64,000 bases of DNA, from the NCBI GenBank assembly GCA_037447605.1, contig CM074814.1:1723207-1787206 (forward strand). The letters run 5' to 3'. This document shows, piece after piece, positions 1 through 9,395 of the stretch (its first letter is position 1; every line of letters starts with the position of its first letter). The notes beneath the pieces are model-generated. The model was not told the origin of the DNA. It did not search any database and saw nothing but the letters and a program-made list of their open reading frames with translations. A program made the translations under genes and the position numbers. Origin of the DNA: Zygnema circumcarinatum (Eukaryota > Streptophyta > Zygnematophyceae > Zygnematales > Zygnemataceae).

Positions 1-183
1 AGGAGTGATGGTGGTGGCGTAGGAGAGGCAGAGGGCAGTACAGTGTTGTCTCGTCGCACATCTGCAGAGGCTTTGAAGGAATTGAAGGCGTATAGTGAAA
101 TGCGGCAGGTGCTGCTACGCCAAAGGGGAGAAGCAAGTGTCCATGCAGGTTCAACCAGGGGAGGTGGTGGGGTCGAAAGGTGA
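1..183 (+). CDS. possible C-terminal exon of a gene cut by the window edge
   Basis: Frame 1 is open from the first base and stops at TGA 181-183, giving 60 residues with a helix-like stretch (SAEALKELKAYSEMRQVLL) followed by a Gly-rich tail. The composition looks coding, but I recognise no family. A GT (GTGAAG) at 180-185 could instead be a splice donor, in which case the exon ends at 179 and the protein continues. Nothing upstream is visible, so neither the start nor the function can be given. Confidence 0.3.
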   Translation, partial: RSDGGGVGEAEGSTVLSRRTSAEALKELKAYSEMRQVLLRQRGEASVHAGSTRGGGGVER

Positions 184-1227
184 AGACAGTGGCGCTCCAT
201 TGTATATATTTGCGCAGCACACTTTTCAGGCGGAGGCCATTATCCCCACCAGGCGGAATGTGTTTAGCTTCCTGTCCAAGGACGCTTGTTTTTGGTGAGG
301 GGCCCATACATGGGAGCACAATCAGGTGCTCCTTATGCCGAGAGTCCCTATTGGAGTATACTGCCTGGACGAACAACTCCACCGTACATTGGTGGGTGGG
401 CAGATGCAAGTCATCTCATTTCCTTAGTTTACCCACTCCCCAGTTCACCCCAACATTGGTTCATTGCTGCGACTCACACACTTCACTGACAGAGAGTGGT
501 GAAGGCATGAGAGGTCTGCAGCCCCGTCTGCGCCGTCTATATATGATACCCGAAGTAAAGGGATGTGTGCCCTTTCAGGATCTGCCAGGCTTTGGCGGAA
601 TGAGGAGGCGTTTTGGTGGAGGCAGGATTGAGGGTTGGAGCTTTGTTTGCTCCAAATAAGTACGCGAATAAAGTGTGTGGCTTTTGCTACTTTTCTTCTT
701 CATGCGGTCGAGTGAATATGTGAGAGCAGTGTAGAGCTGGGCAGGAAAAGGAAGAAAGAAATGTTTATTGAACATTTTGTTTCTTCGCTCTTCACAAGCG
801 AAGTTAAATGTACATATCTTTGTACCTTCATTGAAAGTTTTTTTGGAGCCGTGGGCTGCTTGCCTTCTCTCTAATTTGAGATTTTGCGTTTGAATATTCT
901 AGTTCTGCTTACGATTTTGGTCTCGATAAACGGTTTAAGACTTTAGAAAAGTTTCTCACTCACACTTTTCGCAAAATTAGTAACAGCAAGATAAAAAATG
1001 CGTTCTTAAAAAGTACTTCAAACAAAATTTGGACTGACTTTCCCAACTTGTCCGAACCCACCTACTGCATCAAATACGCAACATTGCGGAGTGGTCAAAG
1101 GCAGCAATTCGGATCTTCATTATAATCTCTCAAGGCCCTTGCAAAAAGGACGAATTCAATGGACATTTGACACAAGGCTGTTCTGGAAGATAACGGGAAG
1201 GAAATGAAAGGTAAGGAAAGGAAGAAG
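184..1227. other. no recognisable gene
   Basis: A frame on + stays open from 180 to 659, but its translation has no family-like pattern and it opens on GTG, not ATG. From about 700 on the sequence is AT-rich with no convincing exon. It may be 3' UTR and intergenic DNA of the gene at the left edge. Confidence 0.5.
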
Positions 1228-1419
1228 GAAGGGAAGGCCCGCTCCCACCTCGCGATGTGCCTCACATCGGTGATCTTCGCGGCTGCTTCTAGGGAGGGCT
1301 GTGTTGTTGTACCTAGGCGTAGGTTTCCGCTCTTAGCTTCTTTCTTTTGTCCTTAGGTCTTCTGCGACCAGTCCCTCGTGGTTCCACATCATGCTTTTAT
1401 CCATGTACATTTGATGGCG
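1228..1419 (+). repeat. left part of dispersed repeat R1, interrupted by mitochondrial DNA
   Basis: This stretch matches the reverse complement of 60780-61006 over most of its length, for example the blocks around TGCCTCACATCGGTGA and CTCGTGGTTCCACATCATGC. The match resumes at 3484-3558 on the far side of the rps1-bearing segment, so one repeat copy seems to have been split by an insertion. The repeat's class is unknown; in its other copy it contains a short open frame starting MARPSKGHGQ. Confidence 0.65.
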
Positions 1420-1422
1420 AGT

Positions 1423-1534
1423 TCTTACAATTTTCAAGGTGTGTAATGTCTGCTTTTGTTAGCGCAAACAAAAAAACATAACCACAAAATTTATGAGTTT
1501 TGTTCAATTATTTCAACAATCCAATACAAGTTGC
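1423..1534 (+). repeat. left copy of 112-bp terminal direct repeat
   Basis: Identical by eye to 3372-3483. It includes the ATG and first 14 codons of rps1. Confidence 0.9.
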
Positions 1535-2101
1535 AATCATTTACGGGGCAATGTTATACAATGTTCGATAGAACATAAACGTGGAAACATGGTGTTTCTT
1601 AAAACAGGTTTAAAAAATGCGACAGTGTGTTTCAAAAGTGAAATCGAGACACAAAATGCTTCTATGTTGTGTGTTGGAATTGAAAGTGTAGAGTTCTTGG
1701 GTGAACCAAAAGTAGTGTTACCAAAAATTCTTCACAAGATTTCTAGACGCAAGTTAACTTGGACTTCGCTCACTAAAGTATGGCGTAATTCACAAAATCG
1801 TATAAGAGGTTTTATTTTGAATTCAGTTAATGGAGGTTATGCTGTAGCTATTGCAGGACACATAGCTTTTCTTCCAAGAAGTTTACGAATAGATAAAAAA
1901 ATATTTCATAGTCAGTGGAGAATGTTTTCTATTCTCAATATGAATCCAAAAATCAGAAACATAGTAGTGAAAGAATTAGTAAACAAAACAAATAGAGCAC
2001 GCACTTTTAGTGAAATACGTTTTGGGGAGCGCATACAAAAGTTCAAATCCAAAAGTATGATCAACACCCACAAAAAGCAAATCAAATCGATGTACAGATA
2101 A
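1493..2101 (+). CDS. rps1: mitochondrial-type ribosomal protein S1
   Basis: The frame is intact, 202 residues, starting at ATG 1493. I recognise the bryophyte/charophyte mitochondrial rps1 pattern: the start MSFVQLF, the block GIESVEFLGEPKVVLPK, then RRKLTWTSLTKVW and GGYAVAIAGHIAFLPRSL, which fit the S1-type RNA-binding fold of mitochondrial S1. The Marchantia protein is longer at about 270 residues, while shorter versions occur elsewhere. In mitochondria the product is a small-subunit ribosomal protein. Here the gene lies inside nuclear-looking DNA, has no targeting peptide or introns, and is more AT-rich than its neighbours. It is probably a recent, still intact NUMT copy rather than an expressed nuclear gene. 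The lack of frame breaks argues for recent transfer or for an organelle contig joined by mistake. Confidence 0.85.
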   Translation: MSFVQLFQQSNTSCNHLRGNVIQCSIEHKRGNMVFLKTGLKNATVCFKSEIETQNASMLCVGIESVEFLGEPKVVLPKILHKISRRKLTWTSLTKVWRNSQNRIRGFILNSVNGGYAVAIAGHIAFLPRSLRIDKKIFHSQWRMFSILNMNPKIRNIVVKELVNKTNRARTFSEIRFGERIQKFKSKSMINTHKKQIKSMYR

Positions 2102-2243
2102 GCTCAGCTTAGTCAGTCAGCACTTTGTGTTTATGTTTGAAAACCTTTTGGTCTCAACACTGTTAACAGCAGGTGCGTTGAAAAACAAAGCAAGCCAAGC
2201 AAACAGAACAAAACCGCAATTACTTTGCGCATTTGTTTGTCAA

Positions 2244-2262
2244 CTCAAAACGCCGTTTTGAG
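2244..2262. repeat. 9-bp-arm perfect palindrome in mitochondrial spacer
   Basis: CTCAAAACG and CGTTTTGAG flank a single C. It lies downstream of rps1 and could form a short hairpin, for example for transcript end formation; that role is inference. Confidence 0.5.
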
Positions 2263-2589
2263 CATCACCTGTTGGATGAAGCCGGAGGAACACTTGTTTG
2301 GCACGTTGCAACAACGCGAAGCTTTGGCGCAGTCGAAACAAGCAGTGCTCAGCAAAAAATAACTGACCTAATAGGTTTCACACAAACCAACGTTATCATG
2401 ACCCACGGGAACATATCATCTATAAGCTGACCAAAAGGAACAGACGAGCAAACAGAGCGCCGGAACACAACTGATCAAACAAAACGCCGAGTGCCGGGAG
2501 GCGTGAACCTAGCGATCGAAGCAAACACCGAGCGCCGGTGACAAAAGAACCGAATTACCTACCGACAGCAACGCGCGAAGCATTGGGTC

Positions 2590-2960
2590 GCAAAAAACCC
2601 ACGGTGACGAAGTCACAGGCGACCGTAGGGCCGTAGGCAAGCGAGCAAAGCGAGCGCAGTGAGCGAAGCGAACAGGCGACCGTAGGGTAAAACCGAGCGA
2701 GCTTGCTCGCGAGTCGAGCGCAGGAAAAGCGAGCGAGCGCAGCGAGCGACACGAGCGCAGCGAGCGACACGAGCGCAGNNNNNNNNNNAGGGCCGTAGGC
2801 AAGCGACCGTAAGGGAGCGCAGTAAAACGGAGCGAGCGCAGCGAGCGACACGAACGCAGCGAGCGACACGAGCGCAGCGAGCGACACGAGCGCAGGAAAA
2901 CCGAGCGAGCGCAGCGAGCGACACGAGCGCAGTGGAACAAGCGAGCTGGCTCGCGCGGCG
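2590..2960. repeat. GC-rich tandem repeat cluster with assembly gap
   Basis: An 18-bp unit of the type AGCGAGCGACACGAGCGC repeats on both sides of the gap (roughly 2733-2778 and 2836-2940), mixed with shorter GAGCGCAG-type words. Frames on the minus strand stay open only because of the repeat (Arg/Ser/Leu/Ala words). Such repeat clusters are known from mitochondrial spacers. The true copy number is unknown because of the gap. Confidence 0.75.
2779..2788. other. assembly gap (10 N)
   Basis: Ten Ns sit inside the tandem repeat. The real length is unknown. Confidence 1.
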
Positions 2961-3371
2961 CTCACTGCGTTCGCTTGTTTCACCGTGAGCCTCGGGTTGC
3001 TTCAGTACCTGTTGTTCGGTTGTTCTTACCCTGTTTGGTGCGTAGGTCGCTCGGCTCCAATTTCACCCGCGAGAACTGACGACCGCAAGCTTTGCGCCGC
3101 CCCTTTTATTCAGTGGGTTTTTTAGCAACTTCTATTTATCGTACCCTTTGAAGTAACATATATTGGTGTGCAGCAGTCAGTCGTTGTTTTTTGCTACAAC
3201 ACCCCTTATTTTTAGCTTGGTCGTCCTGTCGGTCAAGAGTATTTTGATTTGTTGATCAAGTACTTTAAGCCAGTTGAGAACGTTGTTGATGCAGCGTTTG
3301 ATGAGATGCAGCGTTTGATGAAAGGTTATAATAAAACGAGCTGCAGTATCATACGCTTTGGAAATTATGCA

Positions 3372-3483
3372 TCTTACAATTTTCAAGGTGTGTAATGTCT
3401 GCTTTTGTTAGCGCAAACAAAAAAACATAACCACAAAATTTATGAGTTTTGTTCAATTATTTCAACAATCCAATACAAGTTGC
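3372..3483 (+). repeat. rps1: right copy of 112-bp terminal direct repeat with truncated rps1 start
   Basis: It repeats 1423-1534, including the rps1 ATG (3442) and its first 42 nt, then changes abruptly to repeat R1 at 3484. Confidence 0.85.
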
Positions 3484-3558
3484 TCGTGGTTCCACATCAT
3501 GCTTTTGTCCATGTACATTAGATGGCCTCGCCATCGTGAGATCAATGCCATTTTCCCC
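3484..3558 (+). repeat. right part of dispersed repeat R1
   Basis: It restarts within the R1 sequence, so about 43 bp (1377-1419 and 3484-3526) are present on both sides of the mitochondrial segment, with two visible differences. Homology to the copy at 60780-61006 continues to about 3558. Confidence 0.6.
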
Positions 3559-4106
3559 TACTCCTAAATGCTTTATTGTCAGAACAGGGCCCTTACAAAT
3601 GATTTCATGTCATCAGGTTTTCTTTTAGAGAGCATTTTTTTGCTATTTTGTTTTCTCCTATCCTCTCCGTCTCCCTCTGCCCCCTCTCTCACAAGCACAC
3701 ATTCATCGACGAGGTGTCAGGGGATGGAGAGTCGGCACAACAGCGGGCTTCCACACAAACCAGCTCATAAAAGGAAAAAGGGGAATCCGCCTCAAGGTTC
3801 AGAATTTGAGCAGCAGCACTGAAACTTATTGAGTTTAGCACACGCTCCACACAATGGAGTCAAAAAACAGGGTACAACATGAGAGCAAGCCCTCTGCTCC
3901 CCTTCATCTCCCCTCCCCCTCTAAAATGACAAGAACATGAACTGCATCTTGGAATTTCACATACTGTTCATGTGCCAAATTTGCTGTTCGATGTAACGGA
4001 ACAACAAGCATATAACAGAAGCAGCTGTGCTGTTCTGATGTAACCGAACAACAAGCATGTAACGGAACATCTCGTCGTGATTTTATTTCCCTTACCTTTC
4101 ATTGAG
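3559..4106. other. no gene seen; 3' flank of the SEC12-like gene
   Basis: No frame here resembles a known protein. Two similar words near 3992 and 4038 (TGTAACGGAACAACAAGCAT and TGTAACCGAACAACAAGCAT) form a short imperfect direct repeat. Part of the stretch is probably the 3' UTR of the minus-strand gene that stops at 4107. Confidence 0.5.
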
Positions 4107-7100
4107 TCAGGTAGGGACAGTTTCAGGGGGTGCCGTAGGGGGCTGACTCTGACTAAGAGGGAAGTTCCAGAATGAGTCGGACTTGTAGTAGAACATGACC
4201 GCTAGCAGGATGGAGACAATGAATAGTAGAATGAGAATGTAGGACGCCTGCCTCCCTGCAGTAGAAAAATCGCCCCCAGTCCATGCCATAAGCAGAGGTT
4301 GGAGAATGAATGCGACTCCTAAAACGAAAGTTTGGTGTTATTATTTGAGGATTGGCGTTATTATTTGAGGATTGGTGTCATTATTTGCGGATTGGTGGTA
4401 TTACTTAACGAATTGATGATATTATTTGAGAATTGATAGCATGTCAAGATTGGGAGTATTATTTGAGGAATGGTGGTGTACTAACTGAGAATTGATGATA
4501 TTATTAGAGAATCGGTTGCTGATACTTGACAATTGGTGATAGCCCACCTGTGGCACCGGACTTCGTCACTATCGTTACGCGAGCGCTCGAGTCTCCTGAA
4601 GCTGAAAGCAGCGCTCTGCATTCCCATAAAAGCAGAAATGTGAGCAGGAATGGGAGGGAGAGAGACAACAGGATGATTCAAACTGCAATAAGACACACAT
4701 CCTGCTTTGTTTTGAATAACTGAATCCCAGATACCCGATAGTCTCTAACAGGACAGCTCGTGAGATACTACATCCACGTGCAGAGAATGGCGGCGGTGAG
4801 GTGTGTACTTAGAATCAGGCGTAAACTCTATCGCAGTGACAAACACCAAGTGAGCGCGTTTGACTCGCTGCAGAAAAGCCATCTTGGCGATATTGATCAC
4901 AGCTACTTCTCCTTCAGCTGTACCTCTGCACAAGAACAATTTACAATAAGAAGCATTACATCTCCTGCCACTGCATGCTCGAGCATAGCGACAATGCATC
5001 CTGTCCCTTGTACTCGTCATATATGCTAACTACTGCCAGACGAAGGCTTCTGACTCCTGACTCTCTCCCTCTCTCTCTCTCTCTCTCTCGCTCTCTCTCT
5101 CTCCCCCCTGTCGACACAAAATGACCCATCTCGCATACTTGTTCCACTCCACGTGTCAATTGAATCCACCGACTCTGAATGCAGCATCGCATCAAGCATG
5201 CAACGACCATTCGACTGCGCTCCCCATGCTCCAAGTGGCTGCTTACGTGGCAAGCAGCTGTCCATCTCCGCTCACAGCAAGGGCTGAGATTGGCTCTTCG
5301 TGGAATTTGCGTGCACCAAGCTGCGTCCACGTGCGGGTATCCCACACAACCAACCAGCCGGTGCCACCTGTCGCATGGAGAAACAGCTTTACACATTGAC
5401 TTCGGGACTGAAAGCAGCTTGTTCAACAGTCATAATATCCGTACAAGCATAACAGCACAGGGGGGATGTACTACATACCAATCTCAACTGCTATACACCG
5501 GATATCCTGCGCAATGCTTAAGCAAACAATTTCCATTTCCCTAATTGTGCCAATAATCAATCCGTCCCCTTTCTGAGAGTATGTTTTGAAGGTCGTGTTC
5601 ACCCTTCCAACAATGTCCCCAATGCTTCTGTATTTCTTGACATACAACACTTCTTGTCTCCTTCTTTCTATATCCGTCAGCCTTCTAACATTTCAATTAG
5701 TTAGCAAGTTGCAAAATAGCTTTCTCATTAAATCGAAGTCTTTCATTACTCTGAGTAACGAAATAAGGCACCCAGTGGGTCTGGCGATGGAAAGCATAGG
5801 AGTTATAATCCTATCAAGAATGAAGATTGTGTGCAACTTGAAATATATGGTGAAAAAAAGGAAATGTTCAGCATGGGCGAGAGTTACTTTTTACTGCGGT
5901 TGTGAAGAGGAATGGTCGGGATTCTCGGGCAAATCGACACAGACCGAGAGATCCACGCTGTCCCATATCCAAAATTCCAACAAATCAGCAGCTGAAGGTT
6001 AAGATCAGTGAAGCTGAAGTTGTGAGAAATACTCAGGTGAGCTTCCTGCATAGGGTTACAGGTGAGCATCAACAAAGGAAGGGCAAATGACAAAGAATTT
6101 AAAGAGATTAAAAAAAGCCACAAACAACAACACAAGCGGCATCCGATAACAATTGAAACCCTCTACTAATAATGATTGAATTGCCACAACAGAGAGGCCA
6201 TGAATAAACCTGTGGTGCTGGCAAAGTCGCTATTGCCTTGTCTGAGGTGACATCCCACACGTGACAAGGTCCGCTGTCAGCTGTTGTGGCCAGAAGAGTG
6301 CCATCCTCACTGGCCCACACAGCAGACATATGGCAATGTCAAGTTGCAGCTCTACGTACAATTTTTCTGAAGCTGACACCTATTAACTCAACAAGTAAGC
6401 AATGAATTGGTCTGTTAAGATTCGATGAAACATTTCGCAATATAGCTCTCAAGCCTCTGCAAATTTCAAGGGCACAAGTAGGAGCATGCCTGAAGTCTGC
6501 GTCCTTTAGAGCTTTCTTGTGCGCATCTTCCACATGGAGCTTCTCCTCCATACTGGGCCAGTCAAACACAGTGAGCAACTTGTCCTGCCATCCTCCCCCG
6601 CAGCACACTCACTTCCTGTCCAGCCCCCCAATGTGGCCAGGAATTTACCATCACTAGTGCCACACATCCAATTGGTAATCTTGAAGTGAATTTCGTAGTG
6701 CAAAAATAAAAGTGATTTCTTAAAGTCTACTCTAGTGGGATCGGTTGACAGCTCCATTTTTTCCTTCTTCAACTCTGGACACTGCTCAGTCCCCGCATGC
6801 TGCAGCTAGTTTCGACTTTGGGCTTTATTGCAACGTGGAGGTGTATGAAACTGTGATACTCTCGGCCTTGACTTTATGCCCGTGCCCCAGGATTCGAGGA
6901 CAAACACACCTCCCCTCCTGCAGCTATGCGAGTGCCATCCGGGCTAAAGACCAGGAACCTCAGCTCAGCTGCTTTCTCCAATCCTTTAAGAGTGCGTGTG
7001 CTGGCGACTAGCTTCTCCTCCTCCTTCAACTGAAGCTCATACAGTCTGCATGGCACAAGCATCTGTTTGATTAATACTAAGGCACCAAGGCCCCTATGCA

Positions 7101-8115
7101 CATATCTGTTGTAAATATCACAGTGAGACGCAACATCAGCAGTACTGCCTGAGTCACGAGAGTGAAAAAACAGTCAACATCACCCAGTCTTGCATGAGCG
7201 AGAGCGACTGATAAAAGTTGAAACTGCTATTTATAAGTCTCATTGTGGGCGGCCTCTTCATCTTGAGCAAGCAATATACAGCTGTTGAAGATCATAAAGT
7301 GGAATTCAAAACACAATATCTTCTCGGCATAGACATAGACCTTCCTTTAAAAAACTGCACACCTGCAGCCATGGTCGAATGCAGCAACAACAGTATTGCC
7401 CCCAGGATGCACTGCCAGTTTGAAGGGCGGAGTATCTCCAGTAGACAGATGGTACACCTGATGCGCCAAGAGCAACACAAGAAAATGAAGTGCAAATTTA
7501 GCCCATAAGACTAGCCGGCGCTCAAAAGCTTGAGAACTTGTGCTCAGAAAAAAAAATCTGAAAAAGGACAAAAACACCAGGAAAACTAATGGGCTGGATA
7601 TCGTGCTGATGCTGTAAATATTCAAGTTGTCTACAAGTGCCAATAACTGATTCAATATTCAAGTTACATCATCGAAGACTCCATCCTTATAAGGTCCAAG
7701 CTCACTAAGGTCAAGAATCGTGCTCGTCGCACTCGTAAAGGAATTACTACGCCGCGCTCGTCTATAATCAGTAACATGTCTGAATAAAAAACATAACTAG
7801 CAGACAATCTACGCAGTCCTCGTCTCATTCCCTGTCTCTACTGCTTCGTCCAGAACCAATGAATCCTCACTCATACCCTGAAACTCCCTCCATGACCTGT
7901 TCTCACGATGGAGAAAAATTCCCATGACCTACTTCTTCCGAAAGCTCTCCGTCCTCGCTGCTGTACTTCGCCACGACGAGGTTGTTCTTAATGCCATGGC
8001 GGCGATCCCCTCCCCCTCCTCCCAGCAGCACGTGGCCGTCCCCTGCCAGAGCCCCGCAGAAAAGAGGCACATCGTACTTCCGAGCGGGCCGCAGGCCGTC
8101 AGTGCCCCGCGCCAT
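4107..8115 (-). CDS. SEC12: SEC12-like WD40 membrane protein (Sar1 GEF / PHF1 family)
   Basis: Ten exons in perfect phase give 398 residues: 7933-8115, 7363-7457, 6910-7045, 6490-6584, 6210-6309, 5888-5957, 5247-5367, 4809-4925, 4548-4615, 4107-4318. SEC12 proteins are ER-membrane exchange factors that load Sar1 with GTP to start COPII budding; the plant relative PHF1 helps phosphate transporters leave the ER. Visible marks are the N-terminal YDVPLFCGAL with a GGGGGDRRHGIKN loop, blades such as LAVHPGGNTVVAAF, VFSPDGTRIAAGG, VWDTRTW and FVTAIEFTPDS, and one C-terminal membrane span (about residues 353-373) followed by a short Pro-rich tail. The length equals Arabidopsis PHF1. The start at 8115 follows the family; the frame continues upstream through a CT-rich tract without an ATG. 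Intron 4 appears to use a GC donor. SEC12, PHF1 and STL-type members cannot be told apart here. It is divergent from the proton pump interactor gene. Confidence 0.9.
4325..4515. repeat. minisatellite filling SEC12-like intron 9
   Basis: Degenerate units of about 21 bp of the type GATTGGTGTTATTATTTGAG repeat about nine times and occupy most of the 229-bp intron (4319-4547). Confidence 0.75.
5058..5104. repeat. CT microsatellite in SEC12-like intron 7
   Basis: Nearly pure (CT)n with a few interruptions between exons 7 and 8. Confidence 0.85.
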
Positions 8116-8530
8116 GGCTCCGCTGCTCGCTCTCTCCCTCTCCCTCTCCCTCTCCCTCTCCCTCTCACACTCTCTCCCTTTCCCTCTCCCTCTCCCTCTC
8201 CCTCTCCTGCGCGCGACTGTCGCTCTCACCGCCTAACCTTCACCTTCCATGCCTCCTCTCCCGTTCCATGAGCTCCCTATTCTGTTTCAGTTACAGCGCA
8301 GTTCATCCACAGTGGTGCCTCACGCTCCTTTGCAATGTAATGCACCATATAGCGCCGTTCCAGTTACAGCTGAGCGTTGCCCGACATGTGACCGTGACAT
8401 GTGGTCATGCATGCGTCATGCCATGGCCATGGCCCCATACCCCAGCCGCCCCCAGCGGCGGTCAACGCGCAACGTTGCGCCTTCCAACCAGTTCAAACTT
8501 TTACGGCTTCGTCCATTCGGCATCATTACA

Positions 8531-8544
8531 GTACAGTACTGTAC
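8531..8544. promoter_or_regulatory. 14-bp GTAC palindrome
   Basis: GTACAGTACTGTAC is a perfect palindrome in the middle of the divergent promoter. Related GTAC palindromes occur in the other promoters of this window. The binding factor is unknown; GTAC is also the core of copper-response elements bound by SBP-type factors in green algae and plants. Confidence 0.5.
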
Positions 8545-9084
8545 CAAAATCCGAACAGCGCAGGTGGAAAATTTCATTGAAATCACGGTGGCAAACTCAC
8601 GATTGAAATCCGAACCCTTTAGTCCCCTCCAAAAATTGGAGTGGCGGCGCCAACCCGCCGTGTTCCCTGGGGGCAAATAAACTGCCCTGACGCTGTGCAT
8701 ACGTCACCATCCCACGCGCGCAAGGTGCCGGATTCCAATGAAAGCCTCGGCGTCGCGACCGCAGTCGTCGTCATGTCCACGTGGCGGCCACCGCAGCGAA
8801 AACGCTTCCCCTGCTGCCACGTGTCACAGCTCGGCGCTAAGGACACCTGTTGCGGTGACGTGGCAGCCGAATGTCCTGCCCCCATTGACTGCCCTCCTTG
8901 TCGTGGGCCTCGTGGCCGTCCCCCCCCCCCCCTGTCTCCCAGAGGCCGCCGCAAACCGCGCCAGCCGCGGCGGTTGCAAACCCGTCCGCCCGGTTTGCAA
9001 CCGACCAGAAAATTCGGCCCCGGCCCAGGCCAGCCTGCGGCACTAGCGGGCCCGTTCCCACCGCCGCGAGCCGACGGGATCCCG

Positions 9085-9107
9085 CCGTATGGTACGGTAA
9101 CATACGG
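9085..9107. promoter_or_regulatory. CCGTATG/CATACGG inverted repeat around GGTACGGT
   Basis: Seven-bp arms flank a 9-bp spacer containing GTACGG. It lies about 290 bp upstream of the chosen PPI start and resembles the other GTACGG-type promoter palindromes. Confidence 0.4.
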
Positions 9108-9132
9108 ACGATGGGTACGCAGCTGTACGGCG

Positions 9133-9163
<31 letters not shown>

Positions 9164-9395
9164 AGGCGAATTAGGTCACGGGCGGGCCCAGCCTGGTCCG
9201 GACCTGCACCTGCTGCTGCTGCTGTTGCTGCTGCTGCAGGCGGGGAGGGGAGAGGAGGGGCTCTTGGAGGAGCAGCAGCGCGTGCTGTACGTGGCGGGCG
9301 GCTCTCACTCGCGTGTAAAGTACAGAGAGATACACCACTCTTGTCTCTGCGGGAGGGAAGTGGAGGGGGGGGAGGAAGGGAGGAGAGTGGGGATC

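Larger units (their letters stand above)
1423..3483 (+). other. mitochondrial DNA segment (NUMT or mis-joined organelle contig), terminally redundant
   Basis: This is a segment of mitochondrial character: it carries rps1, a GC-rich tandem repeat and AT-rich spacer. It begins and ends with the same 112 bp, 1423-1534 and 3372-3483, identical by eye. One unit is therefore 1949 bp, as expected if a circle or a tandem array was opened within the repeated part. Repeat R1 flanks it on both sides. A nuclear insertion (NUMT) is the simplest reading. The N gap inside means an assembly artefact cannot be excluded. Confidence 0.6.
8116..9395. promoter_or_regulatory. divergent promoter of SEC12-like and proton pump interactor genes
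   Basis: This 1.28-kb interval separates two start codons pointing away from each other. Next to the SEC12 start is a CTCCCT tract (about 8130-8210), probably 5' UTR. The middle holds the palindrome at 8531-8544 and several ACGTG-core boxes (CCACGTGG near 8778, CCACGTGT near 8818, GACGTGGC near 8857). Near the PPI side are an AGGC tetranucleotide run (about 9134-9162) and CTG repeats (9207-9240), both probably 5' UTR. Confidence 0.6.

Noticed and set aside
2509-2983. Three overlapping minus-strand frames of 100-143 residues
   Set aside because: They are the GC-rich tandem repeat read in different frames, run through the N gap, and have no protein pattern.
1423-3483. LTR retrotransposon, suggested by the 112-bp direct terminal repeats
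   Set aside because: The repeats lack TG...CA ends, there is no pol or gag frame, and the inside encodes mitochondrial rps1.
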